From Burkholderiales bacterium (GTDB taxonomy: Bacteria > Pseudomonadota > Gammaproteobacteria > Burkholderiales > SHXO01), in NCBI GenBank assembly GCA_020854105.1, contig JADZGB010000003.1, positions 160,392-224,391 of the forward strand: a stretch of DNA of 64,000 nt. Reading direction: 5' to 3'. A model generated the notes under the pieces. That model saw only the letters and a list, made by a program, of their open reading frames with translations, was not told the DNA's origin and made no database searches. The position numbers were made by a program, and so were the translations under genes. Of this stretch, positions 1-8,762 are shown in pieces. The stretch's first letter is position 1. Each line of letters begins with the position of its first letter.

Positions 1-247
1 TCGCCGGCAGCAACTTGATCGGAGCGAGATTCACGACCGCCCACAGCGGTCCGCTGCGCGGCGAGACGCAACCGGCGCTGTCCACTCTCACCCATACCGC
101 CCCGGCTGCGTCAGTGGGGAACCGGCCTCGTGTCGCCGCCAGCACACGATAGCCCCCCTGCACGAGCGCCGGCAGCAGATACTCCCCGATCTGACTGCGC
201 GCGCCCAGAACCAGAACTGTCCTGCCCTCACTGCTGCCTGACTCCAT
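1..247 (-). CDS. NAD(P)-binding Rossmann-fold sugar epimerase/dehydratase-like protein, N-terminal part
   Basis: Only the first 82 codons lie in the window; the gene runs off the left edge. The reading frame from ATG at 247 begins with a short polar stretch and then VLVLGARSQIGEYLLPAL, a beta-strand followed by a GxxxxIG dinucleotide-binding turn as in short-chain and extended NAD-dependent epimerases. A Shine-Dalgarno-like AGGAG sits just upstream, which fixes the start. It is not in the ORF track because it is cut by the edge. It is the last visible gene of the leftward polysaccharide operon, a position where WbpV/Gne-type epimerases are often found. Fold call is good; substrate is unknown. 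Confidence 0.6.
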   Translation of the reverse strand, partial: MESGSSEGRTVLVLGARSQIGEYLLPALVQGGYRVLAATRGRFPTDAAGAVWVRVDSAGCVSPRSGPLWAVVNLAPIKLLPA

Positions 248-618
248 ATCTCTCCTGCCGTCTACCGAAGGCCGGCCTCGCCTGCCGCTGGCGCCGGCGC
301 AGACTGGCCAGCGACCGGGACATCGTCACCACGGCCTTTGCCGCGAAGCGCACCCACACCGAAACGGCAACCGCCCACGTCAACGGCCCGGGATAGCGCC
401 GCGCCAGATGCAGGCGGTACATTTTGATCATCCCGACGTGCTTATGGTACGCGACCCGAAGTGGCCTGGAGGCGGTGCTGGCGCCCTCGAGGTGCACGGC
501 CCGTGCACAGGGCACGAACACCACGCGCCATCGCCTTGGCCATCGTGCGAAGCTTGGACGGCTCGACGAAACAGTCGGGATTGAGGAGGACGACGTGATC
601 CGCGGTCGTGAGAAGCGC
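228..618 (-). pseudogene. Remnant of a GT2 (WbbL-like) glycosyltransferase
   Basis: Two blocks in different frames recall one family. The first, about 618-529, reads DHVVLLNPDCFVEPSKLRTM, matching the NPD segment of rhamnosyltransferase-type GT2 enzymes. The second, from about 497, reads VHLEGAST and then a HKHVGMIKMYRLHLARRYPGP-type C-terminal segment plus a hydrophobic stretch, the usual end of WbbL-like enzymes. The N-terminal GT-A domain and most of the middle are missing, and the frame changes between the blocks. The upstream end is joined in frame to an rmlD remnant. I read this as a decayed gene, not a short functional one. It overlaps the start of the next gene downstream by about 20 bases. 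Confidence 0.7.
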
Positions 619-911
619 CTGAGCGAGCCGGAGTATCGTCGCTGGGCAATTCTTCCCTCGCCGCCCGTACACCCAACTGGTTCGAAAGACTAGATGCGAC
701 GCCGTGGCGTCTCGGCCGTGTCCACATCGGTGAAGGCTGCCACGTTCACCACCAGCCGCGCGCGGCAATCCCGCACCGCCTCACGACGCCGTGCGAGATC
801 CATGAAATCCGCGTCCTGGCGGGAAAGGACTTGCACCTGCGCGAGTGCAGCGAGCGATCGTCTCAGCTCACGTCCCACCTGGCCACTTCCACCGAGAAGC
901 AGGAGCCGCAT
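619..911 (-). pseudogene. rmlD: Remnant of rmlD (dTDP-4-dehydrorhamnose reductase)
   Basis: From ATG at 911 the frame gives MRLLLLGGSGQVGRELRRSL and later VVNVAAFTDVDTAE, which are the N-terminal Rossmann and NAA-x-T-x-VD-x-AE blocks of RmlD. The frame then hits a stop near 690. A neighbouring frame immediately resumes with LVFRTSWVYGRRGKN, a block that lies some 90 residues later in intact RmlD. That frame runs straight into GT2 glycosyltransferase sequence near 619. The active-site YxxxK region and the C-terminal half are gone. An internal deletion, a frame change and a downstream fusion together rule out a working enzyme. Confidence 0.8.
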
Positions 912-981
912 GGCAGGCGGCCTCCCTTCCCGCCCGGTTTCGCGAGGCCCCGACGTGTCGCCTCGACTGGGACAGCGGCGA

Positions 982-2118
982 TTAGTCGCGACTCCCGCGG
1001 TCGTCCGACCACACGCGTCGATTCACGTAGTCGGTGTAGCTGAGGATGATTCGCAGAACCTTGTCCGAGACATTCTCCGAGGAATAGTCTCGGACCGGCC
1101 GAAGCAAGCGATGGGCGCCGCGCGGCTGATCCGCCAGAACCTGCAAGCCCTCCAGGATGCGCTGGTAATCGAGGCCGACCAGCATGACCGCCGCTTCCTC
1201 GAAGCCCTCCGGACGTTCGTGCACCTCGCGCAGGTTCAGCGCAGGAAAGTCGAGGATCGACGATTCTTCGGTGATGGTGCCGCTGTCCGACAACACCGCC
1301 CGGGCGCTGCGTTGCAGGCTGACCCAGTCGAAGAAGCCGAACGGTTTGAGGAAGCGGATCGCCTCCGAATGTCCCAGCTTCAACGCCTCCAGTCTTGCCC
1401 GGGTGCGAGGATGGGTCGATACGACGACCGGCAACTGGAAATCGGCGGCCAACCGATCGAGCATGCGGACGATACGTCCCAGGCGGGTGGGGTCGTCCAC
1501 GTTCTCCTCGCGGTGCGCACTGACGAGAAAATACCCCTGCGCTTCCAACCCCAGCCTATCGACTGCGTCCGAGGCATCGATTCGAGCCATGTAGTGCTGC
1601 AGCACCTCCCGCATCGGACTGCCAGTGACGATGACCCGGTCGGGCGGCAGTCCTTCCCGCAGCAGATACTCGCGCGCGATCTGGCTGTAGGGAAGGTTGA
1701 TGTCGGCGATGTGATCGACGATCCGCCGGTTGATCTCCTCGGGCACGCGCATGTCGAAACAGCGATTGCCGGCTTCCATGTGAAAGATCGGCACACGGCG
1801 TCGCTTCGCCGCCACGGCGGCCAGGCTGCTGTTGGTGTCGCCCAGGATCAGCACCGCGTCGGGCGCCTCCTCCGCGAGCACCCGATCCGACCGCTCGATC
1901 ACCTGAGCGATGGTGGCTGCCGGGGTGCCGCCCGCGGCATCGAGATAGTGATCGGGGCTGCGGATGCCGAGTTCCTCGAAGAAGACGGCATTGAGCTCTC
2001 GATCGTAGTTCTGGCCGGTGTGGACCAGGACGTGATCGCAGTAGCGGTCCAGGGCAGCCACGATTCGCGACAGGCGTATCAGCTCCGGCCGCGTGCCGAC
2101 GATCGTCATCACCTTCAT
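982..2118 (-). CDS. UDP-N-acetylglucosamine 2-epimerase family (WbjD/FnlC/WbvD type)
   Basis: 378 residues, the normal length for WecB-like non-hydrolysing 2-epimerases. Visible family blocks: GTRPELIRLSRIV at the N-terminus, HTGQNYD, LGDTNSS, FHMEAGNRCFD, PEEINRRIVDHI, SAHREEN, STHPRTR and LSDSGTITEES. The AGNRCFD/PEEINRRIVDHIAD wording is that of the FnlC/WbjD/WbvD branch, which inverts C2 of UDP-2-acetamido-2,6-dideoxy-L-hexoses rather than UDP-GlcNAc itself. The start is ATG 2118 with GGAGG upstream; the longer ORF-track version reads back into the neighbouring gene. It follows a 4,6-dehydratase and an RmlD-like reductase, so it should complete UDP-L-QuiNAc (or L-FucNAc) synthesis in the cytoplasm. 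Confidence 0.88.
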   Translation of the reverse strand: MKVMTIVGTRPELIRLSRIVAALDRYCDHVLVHTGQNYDRELNAVFFEELGIRSPDHYLDAAGGTPAATIAQVIERSDRVLAEEAPDAVLILGDTNSSLAAVAAKRRRVPIFHMEAGNRCFDMRVPEEINRRIVDHIADINLPYSQIAREYLLREGLPPDRVIVTGSPMREVLQHYMARIDASDAVDRLGLEAQGYFLVSAHREENVDDPTRLGRIVRMLDRLAADFQLPVVVSTHPRTRARLEALKLGHSEAIRFLKPFGFFDWVSLQRSARAVLSDSGTITEESSILDFPALNLREVHERPEGFEEAAVMLVGLDYQRILEGLQVLADQPRGAHRLLRPVRDYSSENVSDKVLRIILSYTDYVNRRVWSDDRGSRD

Positions 2119-2135
2119 GCGACGCGTACCTCCGC

Positions 2136-3200
2136 TCAGCGCAGCAGCTCGCCGCCCCCCGAACTGACGTCGTCGAGCATGAGTCGATGACGAACCAGCA
2201 GGGCCGCGGTGCCGTCGGGATCGAGAACCGTGTCTTCTGAACTGAACTCCTTGGACAGTGCATTGGGCTCCTCGGACCCGCCCTGGCGAAGCTCGGGTAG
2301 CATGGGACGGATGGCGAGATAGCTGCCTCGCCGCACGCAGTGATGGATCTCCTCTTCCGATACCATGATCTCGTGCATCTTCTCTCCGGGCCGAACGCCT
2401 ATGGTCTTCAGTTCGATCCGCCGTCCGCCAATCAGCGCTCGCGCGAGGTTCGCGACAGTGGCCGAGGGCGCGTACGGAACGTAGGTCTCCCCTGGACGCG
2501 CCTCTCGCAAAGCGGTGAACACCGTATCGACCGCCTCTCCCAGACTGAGCAGGAAGCGCGTCATCGCCGGGTGCGTGATGGTCACCGGACCGCCAGCGCG
2601 TATCTGGTCGTGGAACAGAGGGATCACCGAACCGCGGGACGCCAGCACGTTGCCGTAGCGCACGCAGATGAAGCGGGTTCGCGGCGAAAGGATATTGGCA
2701 GCCACCAGGATCCGCTCCTGGATCGACTTGGTCATGCCCATCACGTTGACCGGCTTGCACGCCTTGTCGGTGCTGATTCCCACCACCGTTTCCACGGGCA
2801 GGCCATGCTCCTGGATGGCACGTACGACGTTGTATGCCCCAATGCAGTTGGTCATCACCGCCTGCATCGGAAAGTACTCGCAGGTCGGCACCTGCTTCAG
2901 GGCAGCGGCATTGACCACGATGTCCGCGCCCTTCACCGCCGAGCAGACGTCGTCGTACGAACGCACATCGCCGATCCTGAACTCGAGCACGTTCTGGAAA
3001 TTGTTGAAGATCACGTCGTCCGTGCTCACGCGCCGATGGAGATAGTCCAGTCGCATGTCGTGCTGCTTGGCTTCGTCGCGCGAGAGGACGATCACCTTCT
3101 TCGGCCGTCCCATTTCGCCGGCCAGCACCCGGTGTACGAAAGTCCTCCCCATCGAACCGGTTCCACCGGTAACCAGCACCACCTTGTCCTGCAGGATCAT
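2136..3200 (-). CDS. UDP-GlcNAc 4,6-dehydratase (5-inverting), CapE/WbjB/FnlA family
   Basis: 354 residues. An SDR-fold sugar nucleotide dehydratase with the GGTGSMG NAD motif near residue 12, NAAALKQVP, and ISTDKACKPVNVMGMTK. The catalytic pair in this family is Met-x3-Lys (MGMTK) instead of the usual Tyr-x3-Lys, and it is present. The family removes water across C4-C6 of UDP-GlcNAc and inverts C5, the first step to UDP-L-FucNAc, L-QuiNAc or L-RhaNAc. The start overlaps the end of the upstream reductase by 4 bases, and the 2-epimerase follows after 17 bases. Family call is strong; the final sugar depends on the other two enzymes. Confidence 0.9.
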   Translation of the reverse strand: MILQDKVVLVTGGTGSMGRTFVHRVLAGEMGRPKKVIVLSRDEAKQHDMRLDYLHRRVSTDDVIFNNFQNVLEFRIGDVRSYDDVCSAVKGADIVVNAAALKQVPTCEYFPMQAVMTNCIGAYNVVRAIQEHGLPVETVVGISTDKACKPVNVMGMTKSIQERILVAANILSPRTRFICVRYGNVLASRGSVIPLFHDQIRAGGPVTITHPAMTRFLLSLGEAVDTVFTALREARPGETYVPYAPSATVANLARALIGGRRIELKTIGVRPGEKMHEIMVSEEEIHHCVRRGSYLAIRPMLPELRQGGSEEPNALSKEFSSEDTVLDPDGTAALLVRHRLMLDDVSSGGGELLR

Positions 3201-4066
3201 GTCTGCTCCTGGCGCAGTTCGCTCGCGAGTTCGGCGATCATCTCATCCCAGGAGGGCGGCGTGTACGCGAAACGCCCGCGGAACCGGCTCGAATCCAGGC
3301 TGCGGTCGCATGCGAACTGCTCGTCCGGCGTGATCGTGATTCCCAGATCGAGTGCGCGGTTGATCCGCGACAACAACTCGTTCTTCGCGATCGGGGCACT
3401 GGAGACGTGGTACATGCCAGCGGGAGGCTCCCGCTCGTTCAGCACCAGCTCGATCACCCGAGCCATCTCCGTAGTCGTGAAACCGGAGAACACGGCGCGC
3501 GTATAGCCCTTCACCGCTCCCCCACGTTGCGCCAGGAACCACTCCAGCAGACCGGTCTTGCGCAGGAGTTCAGGTCCGATGATCGAGGTTCGCAGCGTGA
3601 GACACCCGGGCTCGCTCACCTCGCCCAATGCCTTGCTCCGGCCATAGAGGTCCTCGGCATCGATGGGATCGCTCTCGCGGTAATTTCCCCGGCTGCCGGA
3701 AAACACGCAGTCGGTGCTCAGGTGGATCAGCCGCGCGTCGCAAGCGCGCGCGAGCGACGCGAGCCGATGAGGCAGGAGGGTGTTGATCTCGAGACTTGGA
3801 ATCGCATCCTTTGCCTCGGCGCGCTGTTTGACGATGCCCACGCAGTTCACGATGGCCTCGGGCCGGTACTCGGCGACCACTCGCAGCAGCCGATCGGTGT
3901 CTCGCACGTCCACAACGTCGAATGCGTTGTTCGCGTCGAACACGCCGAATTGCCGGTATGCGGCCAGTGACTGCCTGAGGGTGACCTTCACCGCGTGCCG
4001 AGGTGCCAGATGGCGAAGGAGTCGGTGACCGAGCATGCCGTCGCCGCCGAGAATCAGGACCTTCAA
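3197..4066 (-). CDS. RmlD-like NDP-4-keto-6-deoxyhexose reductase (WbvR type)
   Basis: 289 residues, the length of RmlD-superfamily reductases. It shows the LILGGDGMLGHRL NAD(P)-binding turn, NCVGIVKQ, LSTDCVFSG and YGRSKALGE (YxxxK), with LRTSIIG after it. The homologous step in L-FucNAc synthesis (FnlB/WbjC/CapF) uses a longer protein with a C-terminal cupin; no cupin is present here. The known L-RhaNAc/L-QuiNAc route (WbvB-WbvR-WbvD) uses an RmlD-like enzyme of this size. I therefore favour reduction of the 4-keto intermediate to UDP-L-RhaNAc, followed by C2 epimerisation. It overlaps both neighbours by 4 bases. Confidence 0.82.
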   Translation of the reverse strand: MKVLILGGDGMLGHRLLRHLAPRHAVKVTLRQSLAAYRQFGVFDANNAFDVVDVRDTDRLLRVVAEYRPEAIVNCVGIVKQRAEAKDAIPSLEINTLLPHRLASLARACDARLIHLSTDCVFSGSRGNYRESDPIDAEDLYGRSKALGEVSEPGCLTLRTSIIGPELLRKTGLLEWFLAQRGGAVKGYTRAVFSGFTTTEMARVIELVLNEREPPAGMYHVSSAPIAKNELLSRINRALDLGITITPDEQFACDRSLDSSRFRGRFAYTPPSWDEMIAELASELRQEQT

Positions 4067-5292
4067 CGGAACGTCCCCGCTGCGACGTCCTTCATGCAGC
4101 GGTCGAGTCGGCCGAGCAGCATGTCCCGGTCAAACTCCCGCAGGTAGTAGTCTCTTCCGGACCTGCCCATCGCTTCCCTTTGGTCACGCGGCATTCTATA
4201 TATTTCCAGCACCGCGCTCGCGAGGCCTCTCGCGTCCTCCGCATCGGCCGCGAGTCCTCCGCCCGATTCGCGCACGACGCGGGCGCCCTCGCCGTCCAGC
4301 GCCGCGACGACGGGGCGCCCGCAGGCCAGATACGACTGCACCTTCGACGGAATGGTTAGGGCGAAGATCGGCTCCTTGCGCAGCGTGACAAGCATGACGT
4401 CCGCCTGCGAGAACCACGCCGGCATTTCGCTGACCGGTCGGCGTCCGAGCAGATGCACGGTCGACTCGAGGTGGCGGCTCCGCACCTGTTCCTTGACGCG
4501 CTCGAACTGCCGCCCTTCCCCGAGCACGATCCAGTGGATCGAGGAATGCTCGCGCAGCATCTCCGCCGCAGCCAGGGTCGTCTCGAAGGACTGGGCAGCA
4601 CCGATGTTCCCAGCGAACATCACCCGGAAGCCGGCCGGTAGAGCCGCGCCCGGCACGGGCGTATCGGCCGGCAGAGGACGGTAGAGCGCCTCGGCGCTGT
4701 TGGGAAGGTAGACGATGCGCTCGCGCGGCACGCCGGTTGCCGCAACCGGCGCGATGAATGCCCGCGATTGCACCAGCACACGCTCGCACCCCGCGTAAAT
4801 GCGCCGGACCAGTGCATCGACTGCCCGGAGCACGCGCGGCGAGCGGATGGCGCCAGTGGCCGAGAGGCTCTCCGGCCACAGGTCTTGCACCCAGAAGAGC
4901 AGCGGGGCGCGCTTGAGCGCCTTCATCACCAGCGCGGGGATGCCTACGGTGACGGGCGAGGGCTCGAACACCAGTATGGCATCGACTCCCCCACGACAGC
5001 GCAGCGGCCCGACCAGCGAGGCGAAGAGCGCGAAGCTGAGGTAGTTGATGGCCAGACGCAGTCCGCCGCCGCCACCGCGCGGGACGAGGGGGACACGCAG
5101 CACCTGGACCGCACCGTAGCGCTCGCGCGTCTGGCCGAACACCCCATACCCGGGGAAGAGCCGGCCGCCCGGATAGTTTGGCTTGCCCGTCAGCACGACG
5201 ACATCGTGGCCGAGTGCCTGGAGTCCCAGCACGACGTCGTTGATCCGGAAGTCCTCCGGCCAGAAGTACTGGGTGAGCACGAGGATCCTCAT
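4063..5292 (-). CDS. GT4 glycosyltransferase, WbuB-like (L-FucNAc/L-QuiNAc transferase family)
   Basis: 409 residues. The N-terminus, MRILVLTQYFWPEDFRIND, and the following LTGKPNYPGG, FEPSPVTVGIPA and FWVQDLWPES are the signature blocks of WbuB-type GT-B enzymes. The C-terminal Rossmann half has VMFAGNIGAAQSFET and a typical donor-binding segment ending IPSKVQSYLACGRPV. Characterised WbuB proteins transfer L-FucNAc or L-QuiNAc, matching the three sugar-nucleotide genes immediately downstream. It starts 4 bases inside the previous glycosyltransferase gene and ends 4 bases inside the reductase gene. It is cytoplasmic or membrane-peripheral and should act on an undecaprenyl-linked acceptor. Confidence 0.85.
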   Translation of the reverse strand: MRILVLTQYFWPEDFRINDVVLGLQALGHDVVVLTGKPNYPGGRLFPGYGVFGQTRERYGAVQVLRVPLVPRGGGGGLRLAINYLSFALFASLVGPLRCRGGVDAILVFEPSPVTVGIPALVMKALKRAPLLFWVQDLWPESLSATGAIRSPRVLRAVDALVRRIYAGCERVLVQSRAFIAPVAATGVPRERIVYLPNSAEALYRPLPADTPVPGAALPAGFRVMFAGNIGAAQSFETTLAAAEMLREHSSIHWIVLGEGRQFERVKEQVRSRHLESTVHLLGRRPVSEMPAWFSQADVMLVTLRKEPIFALTIPSKVQSYLACGRPVVAALDGEGARVVRESGGGLAADAEDARGLASAVLEIYRMPRDQREAMGRSGRDYYLREFDRDMLLGRLDRCMKDVAAGTFR

Positions 5293-6494
5293 GGACTGGT
5301 CGGCACGGCAGAACCGGCTCGTCCTGCGACGGCGCGGTGGAACATGTCCCGGTACCGGAGCGCTGCCTCCTGATTGTCCGCAAGCTCCCGCGCGATGCTC
5401 GACGCGGCGGTACGCAACCGCGCCAGGGACTGGTCATCCAACGCTGCGCACTGCTCGATGTATCTCACCCAAGCCGCGCGATCCTCGAGCGGGAGTGCCC
5501 GCACTCCCCCGTTCGGTCTCGACCGCCAGGGGGTGCGGTCGCTGATCAGGACTGGCGTCCCGGCCCCGAGGGCCTCGGCGACGACATGGCCGAAGTTCTC
5601 GCCCAGCGTCGGCAGCACGAACAGGTCGTACTCGGTCAGAACGTCGTGCACCTGCTGCGGTGGCAGTTCGCCGCGATGACGCACGTTCACGTTGGCAGGC
5701 AGCGCCCGAATGAGTCGCCGACAGTTCTCCCAGTAGGCAGGATCCTCGATCGGTCCGTAGACGTCGCAGACCAAGTCGGCCGCCACCTCGCTCAGGACCT
5801 TAAGCAGGTACTCCAGATTCTTTTTCGGTGAGATCCTGGACAGGAACACCAGCCGCAGCGCCCCCCTCCTGGGAGGCGGCGCGACGACGCGGCCCTCGAG
5901 TGCCTGCTGGGAGAGCAGGTTGGGGACGACCAGAATCTGCTCTGCGCCGTACCCGATGGTCCGGCGGATGTCGCCGGCCTCCGATTCCGCCGTGGCCTGC
6001 CACCAGAGACCGCGATACAGGCCAGCCAGCTTCGAGATGAAGATGTAGGCCTGCTTGCGTCTGGGCTTGAGCGCGAGGGCGCCCTCCGAGAACTCTCCGC
6101 GTGGAGCCAGGATCACCGGAGCACTCGACCCGTATCCGAGGCGCCTGAGCACCAGAGGAAGAATCGTGCATGGGCGGCTGAAGCAACTGTTGAGGTAGAG
6201 CAGATCGTGTGGAATGCCGCGCACGAGGCGGCCCAGTGCGGCGGACCGCCACCTGCCCGGCGAGGCGTAGAAAACACGCGCATTGCCGACATCGTTCCAG
6301 GCATCCACCTTCACTCCAGCGTAAGGAGATGTCGAACCGAGATCCCTGTCGCGAGTGACGATCCGGAAGTGGAATTCTCCACCCAGTTCAGCGGCAAGGT
6401 TGGCGATGGAGCGGATCGGGCCTCCGCCCCTGAAGCCGGGCAGGAAATAGTCCATCAGCACCAGAATCCGGGTGGCCTCGCACTGCATTCCCAT
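5289..6494 (-). CDS. GT4 family glycosyltransferase
   Basis: About 401 residues from ATG 6494; the ORF-track form adds about 70 residues overlapping the previous gene, which are unlikely to be translated. The N-terminus reads RILVLMDYFLPGFRGGGPIR, an acceptor-binding glycine-rich loop. The C-terminal half has LVFLSRISPKKNLEYLL and LFVLPTLGENFGHVVAEAL, the E-x7-E segment of GT4 enzymes. Starts GTG 6497 and ATG 6488 are also possible, and none has a strong ribosome binding site. The gene lies 22 bases after one GT4 gene and overlaps another by 4 bases. Donor and acceptor are not predictable from sequence. Confidence 0.85.
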   Translation of the reverse strand: MGMQCEATRILVLMDYFLPGFRGGGPIRSIANLAAELGGEFHFRIVTRDRDLGSTSPYAGVKVDAWNDVGNARVFYASPGRWRSAALGRLVRGIPHDLLYLNSCFSRPCTILPLVLRRLGYGSSAPVILAPRGEFSEGALALKPRRKQAYIFISKLAGLYRGLWWQATAESEAGDIRRTIGYGAEQILVVPNLLSQQALEGRVVAPPPRRGALRLVFLSRISPKKNLEYLLKVLSEVAADLVCDVYGPIEDPAYWENCRRLIRALPANVNVRHRGELPPQQVHDVLTEYDLFVLPTLGENFGHVVAEALGAGTPVLISDRTPWRSRPNGGVRALPLEDRAAWVRYIEQCAALDDQSLARLRTAASSIARELADNQEAALRYRDMFHRAVAGRAGSAVPTSP

Positions 6495-6516
6495 CACCGG
6501 CACCGCCAGTTCGGAT

Positions 6517-7578
6517 TCACGGCTGCCTGGGACACTGGTAGATCCGGGCGACACGGCGCCCGATCCGGTCCCAGTCGAGATCAAGCGACATGCGTCTGGC
6601 GTTCTCACCCATCGCGTCGAGGCGATCGGAATCCAGCGCGCGCTGTAGCGCTGCACCCAGTGCACCGGGCTCCTCACTTCGGTACAGGAAGGCGCAGGAG
6701 TCATCGACGTACTCCTCCAGGGATGCGCTGTGGGGAACGACGACCGGCTTGCCGCAGGTGATCGCCATCACCAGGCTGCCGGAGGTGAACGTTTCCTTGA
6801 ACGGCAATACGATCACGTCGGACTGCTCGATGAGGCGAAACAACTCGTCCTCGTCCACGTACTCCAGGAACAGGCGAATTCGGCTATCCGTGCCGGCCGC
6901 CGCCCTCACGGCCTCTCCCATGCCCTTCCCCTGGGGATTGCCGGCAATGGTCAGACTTGCCTCGGCATGCAGGCCACGGAACGCCTCGATGAGCTCGAGC
7001 ACGCCCTTGTAGGGCCGAAGGATCCCGAAATAGAGAAAGCGCAGCGGCCAGCTTGGCCCCCCCTCATGCTGGGGCATCGGTGCGACTCGGGTCGACAGGC
7101 AGCCGGCATAATTGCCATGGGGAACATGGTGCACCTTCTCTGGAGGCAGCCCCAGTTCCCGGCACACCGGATCGGCCTGCGCACGCGCGTGCACGATGGC
7201 AGCGTCGATGCGGCGGGCAACCAGCTTCGAGCCCAGTCGATCCAGCATCCGATGATCCTTCTCGTGCGATTCCAGATTGTGGATCGTCCAGACAATACGC
7301 ACTCTTCGGATCCAGAACAGAAGCACCGCTGTCTGGATCAGACAGAACTTGGCCAGCGTGAGAAGCAGGTTTCTGCTGTGCGGATGCAGCCAGTGCAGAT
7401 GCAACACGTCGGGACGGACGCGGAACGCTGCGAGGAAGAATCGCCAGGGTGACGACACTACCGCAACCTCGATGCCCTGGCTCGCTAGAGCTTGCCGCAT
7501 CAGACGCAAGTACGGGTTCCTGCTGTCTGGGAACTGCAGCGCCTGCATCCTCGCACTCGCCGCCGGGGCGATGGTCAT
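6517..7578 (-). CDS. GT4 family glycosyltransferase
   Basis: 353 residues from ATG 7578, chosen because it makes an ATGA overlap with the upstream gene; the ORF-track start lies further inside that gene. N-terminal half: VLHLHWLHPHSRN followed by a hydrophobic segment and IVWTIHNLESHEKDH, wording typical of GT4 enzymes near GumK and other beta-mannosyl/glucuronosyl-type transferases. C-terminal half: RFLYFGILRPYKGVLELIEAF, SLTIAGNPQG and VLPFKETFTSGSLVMAITCG. The hydrophobic stretch near residue 80 may be a membrane-association helix. The linkage formed is unknown. Confidence 0.83.
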   Translation of the reverse strand: MTIAPAASARMQALQFPDSRNPYLRLMRQALASQGIEVAVVSSPWRFFLAAFRVRPDVLHLHWLHPHSRNLLLTLAKFCLIQTAVLLFWIRRVRIVWTIHNLESHEKDHRMLDRLGSKLVARRIDAAIVHARAQADPVCRELGLPPEKVHHVPHGNYAGCLSTRVAPMPQHEGGPSWPLRFLYFGILRPYKGVLELIEAFRGLHAEASLTIAGNPQGKGMGEAVRAAAGTDSRIRLFLEYVDEDELFRLIEQSDVIVLPFKETFTSGSLVMAITCGKPVVVPHSASLEEYVDDSCAFLYRSEEPGALGAALQRALDSDRLDAMGENARRMSLDLDWDRIGRRVARIYQCPRQP

Positions 7579-8747
7579 GCACGGCGTCCTGATCGAAGGA
7601 TGTCCCGGCGCAAACCCACATCGTGCGCACGCGCCTTCACCCAACGTTCAGCTGTCATCTGGGCCGCACGTAAGCGGATTTCCACCACCTGCGAGATCGA
7701 CCCGCGGAACAGCGGTTCGCTGGCGAAAACCGTACCATACATCTGCAGAATCGGTGCGAATACGGCGTCCTCATTGCACTGGGCTGCCGCAAACTCCTGA
7801 GCGGCCCGGCTCATCGCCTCTAGTCGCGAGGGGTTTGCAAGCAACTCGTGCGCTGCTTCGAGCAACTGGTCTGGCTCCACGAGCAATCCTTGGACCCCGT
7901 TCTGGAATGCTCCGGGCATGGCTCGCCGCGATGCAACAACTGGCACGCCGCAGGAAAATGCCTCCATCACCACGCGCGCAACGCCTTCGTACCTTGCGGC
8001 ATGCACCATCAGACGGGACCGCGCAATGTAAGACATCACTTCTGCTCTAGGAACGTTGCCAGGCAACGACACGGCATCACCATATGGAACTGCCGCTTTC
8101 CGCACCGCCGGCCACAACGCTCCGTCCCCCACCAGTACAAGTCGATACCGATGCGCTAAAGGGAGAAGCCTAGCTTGGCACTTGTTCTCGTTGAAGATCC
8201 CAACATTGATTATGTCGAAGTCCTTCTGAATTGCTGTTGGTGTCTCAAGCGCGAAACTGAGCTTGGGAAGAACGAGTGCGCGACCCTTGCTTGCATGCTC
8301 CGAGAACTTCTCGCTGATCTGAACTGGTGTCTCTGCGAGGATGAAGTCCGCAACCGCCGAAAGCGGATCGGTCGTTCCTCCAGCCGCTATGAATGCGATT
8401 CGAAAGCGATGTCTTGAGTTCAACGCCAGCCATCTGGCTAACCGGTAACCCATCCCCTTGAAAATGATGAGGTCGGGTTTGTGGGTCTCAATGTAAGCGA
8501 GCAGATCGCGCGATAGATAATCGAACCGCGAGACAGATGACGGATTCGTGACGGGGAAACGCAGGCTACCGACTTCATCGCCAAGTGTGTGGACAGTGGA
8601 GTGGTAGGTAAGTCCGCAAATAGTACATGGCCACCCCAATGCACGAGTCCGGCGCACGACATAGTGTTCCCTATGAATTCTCTCCTGCCTACGCTCATCG
8701 AAGTCGCCGCGCTCCAGGTGCGGAAGAACAATGAGGATCGATGGCAT
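7575..8747 (-). CDS. GT4/GT1-like glycosyltransferase
   Basis: 390 residues beginning MPSILIVLPHLERG. The C-terminal nucleotide-sugar domain is visible: IINVGIFNENKCQARLLPLA, YRLVLVGDGALWPAV, and MVHAARYEGVARVVMEAFSC with the conserved Glu pair. The N-terminal half is less typical. Base composition is lower in GC than the operon's right part: the 60-base line starting at 8461 has 28 G/C by count. It is translationally coupled to the next glycosyltransferase by ATGA. It probably adds one residue of the repeat unit; the specificity cannot be read. Confidence 0.8.
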   Translation of the reverse strand: MPSILIVLPHLERGDFDERRQERIHREHYVVRRTRALGWPCTICGLTYHSTVHTLGDEVGSLRFPVTNPSSVSRFDYLSRDLLAYIETHKPDLIIFKGMGYRLARWLALNSRHRFRIAFIAAGGTTDPLSAVADFILAETPVQISEKFSEHASKGRALVLPKLSFALETPTAIQKDFDIINVGIFNENKCQARLLPLAHRYRLVLVGDGALWPAVRKAAVPYGDAVSLPGNVPRAEVMSYIARSRLMVHAARYEGVARVVMEAFSCGVPVVASRRAMPGAFQNGVQGLLVEPDQLLEAAHELLANPSRLEAMSRAAQEFAAAQCNEDAVFAPILQMYGTVFASEPLFRGSISQVVEIRLRAAQMTAERWVKARAHDVGLRRDILRSGRRA

Positions 8748-8762
8748 TACTGATCTCTCGAT

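Noticed and set aside
228-911. Small intact hypothetical genes at 228-524, 442-768 and 690-911
   Set aside because: Their peptides are consecutive pieces of RmlD and GT2 proteins in shifted frames, so they are better explained as pseudogene fragments.
694-2190. 498-residue plus-strand ORF opposite the 2-epimerase
   Set aside because: Its composition (Arg, His, Asp rich) is that of a complementary frame, and the minus strand encodes a full-length epimerase.
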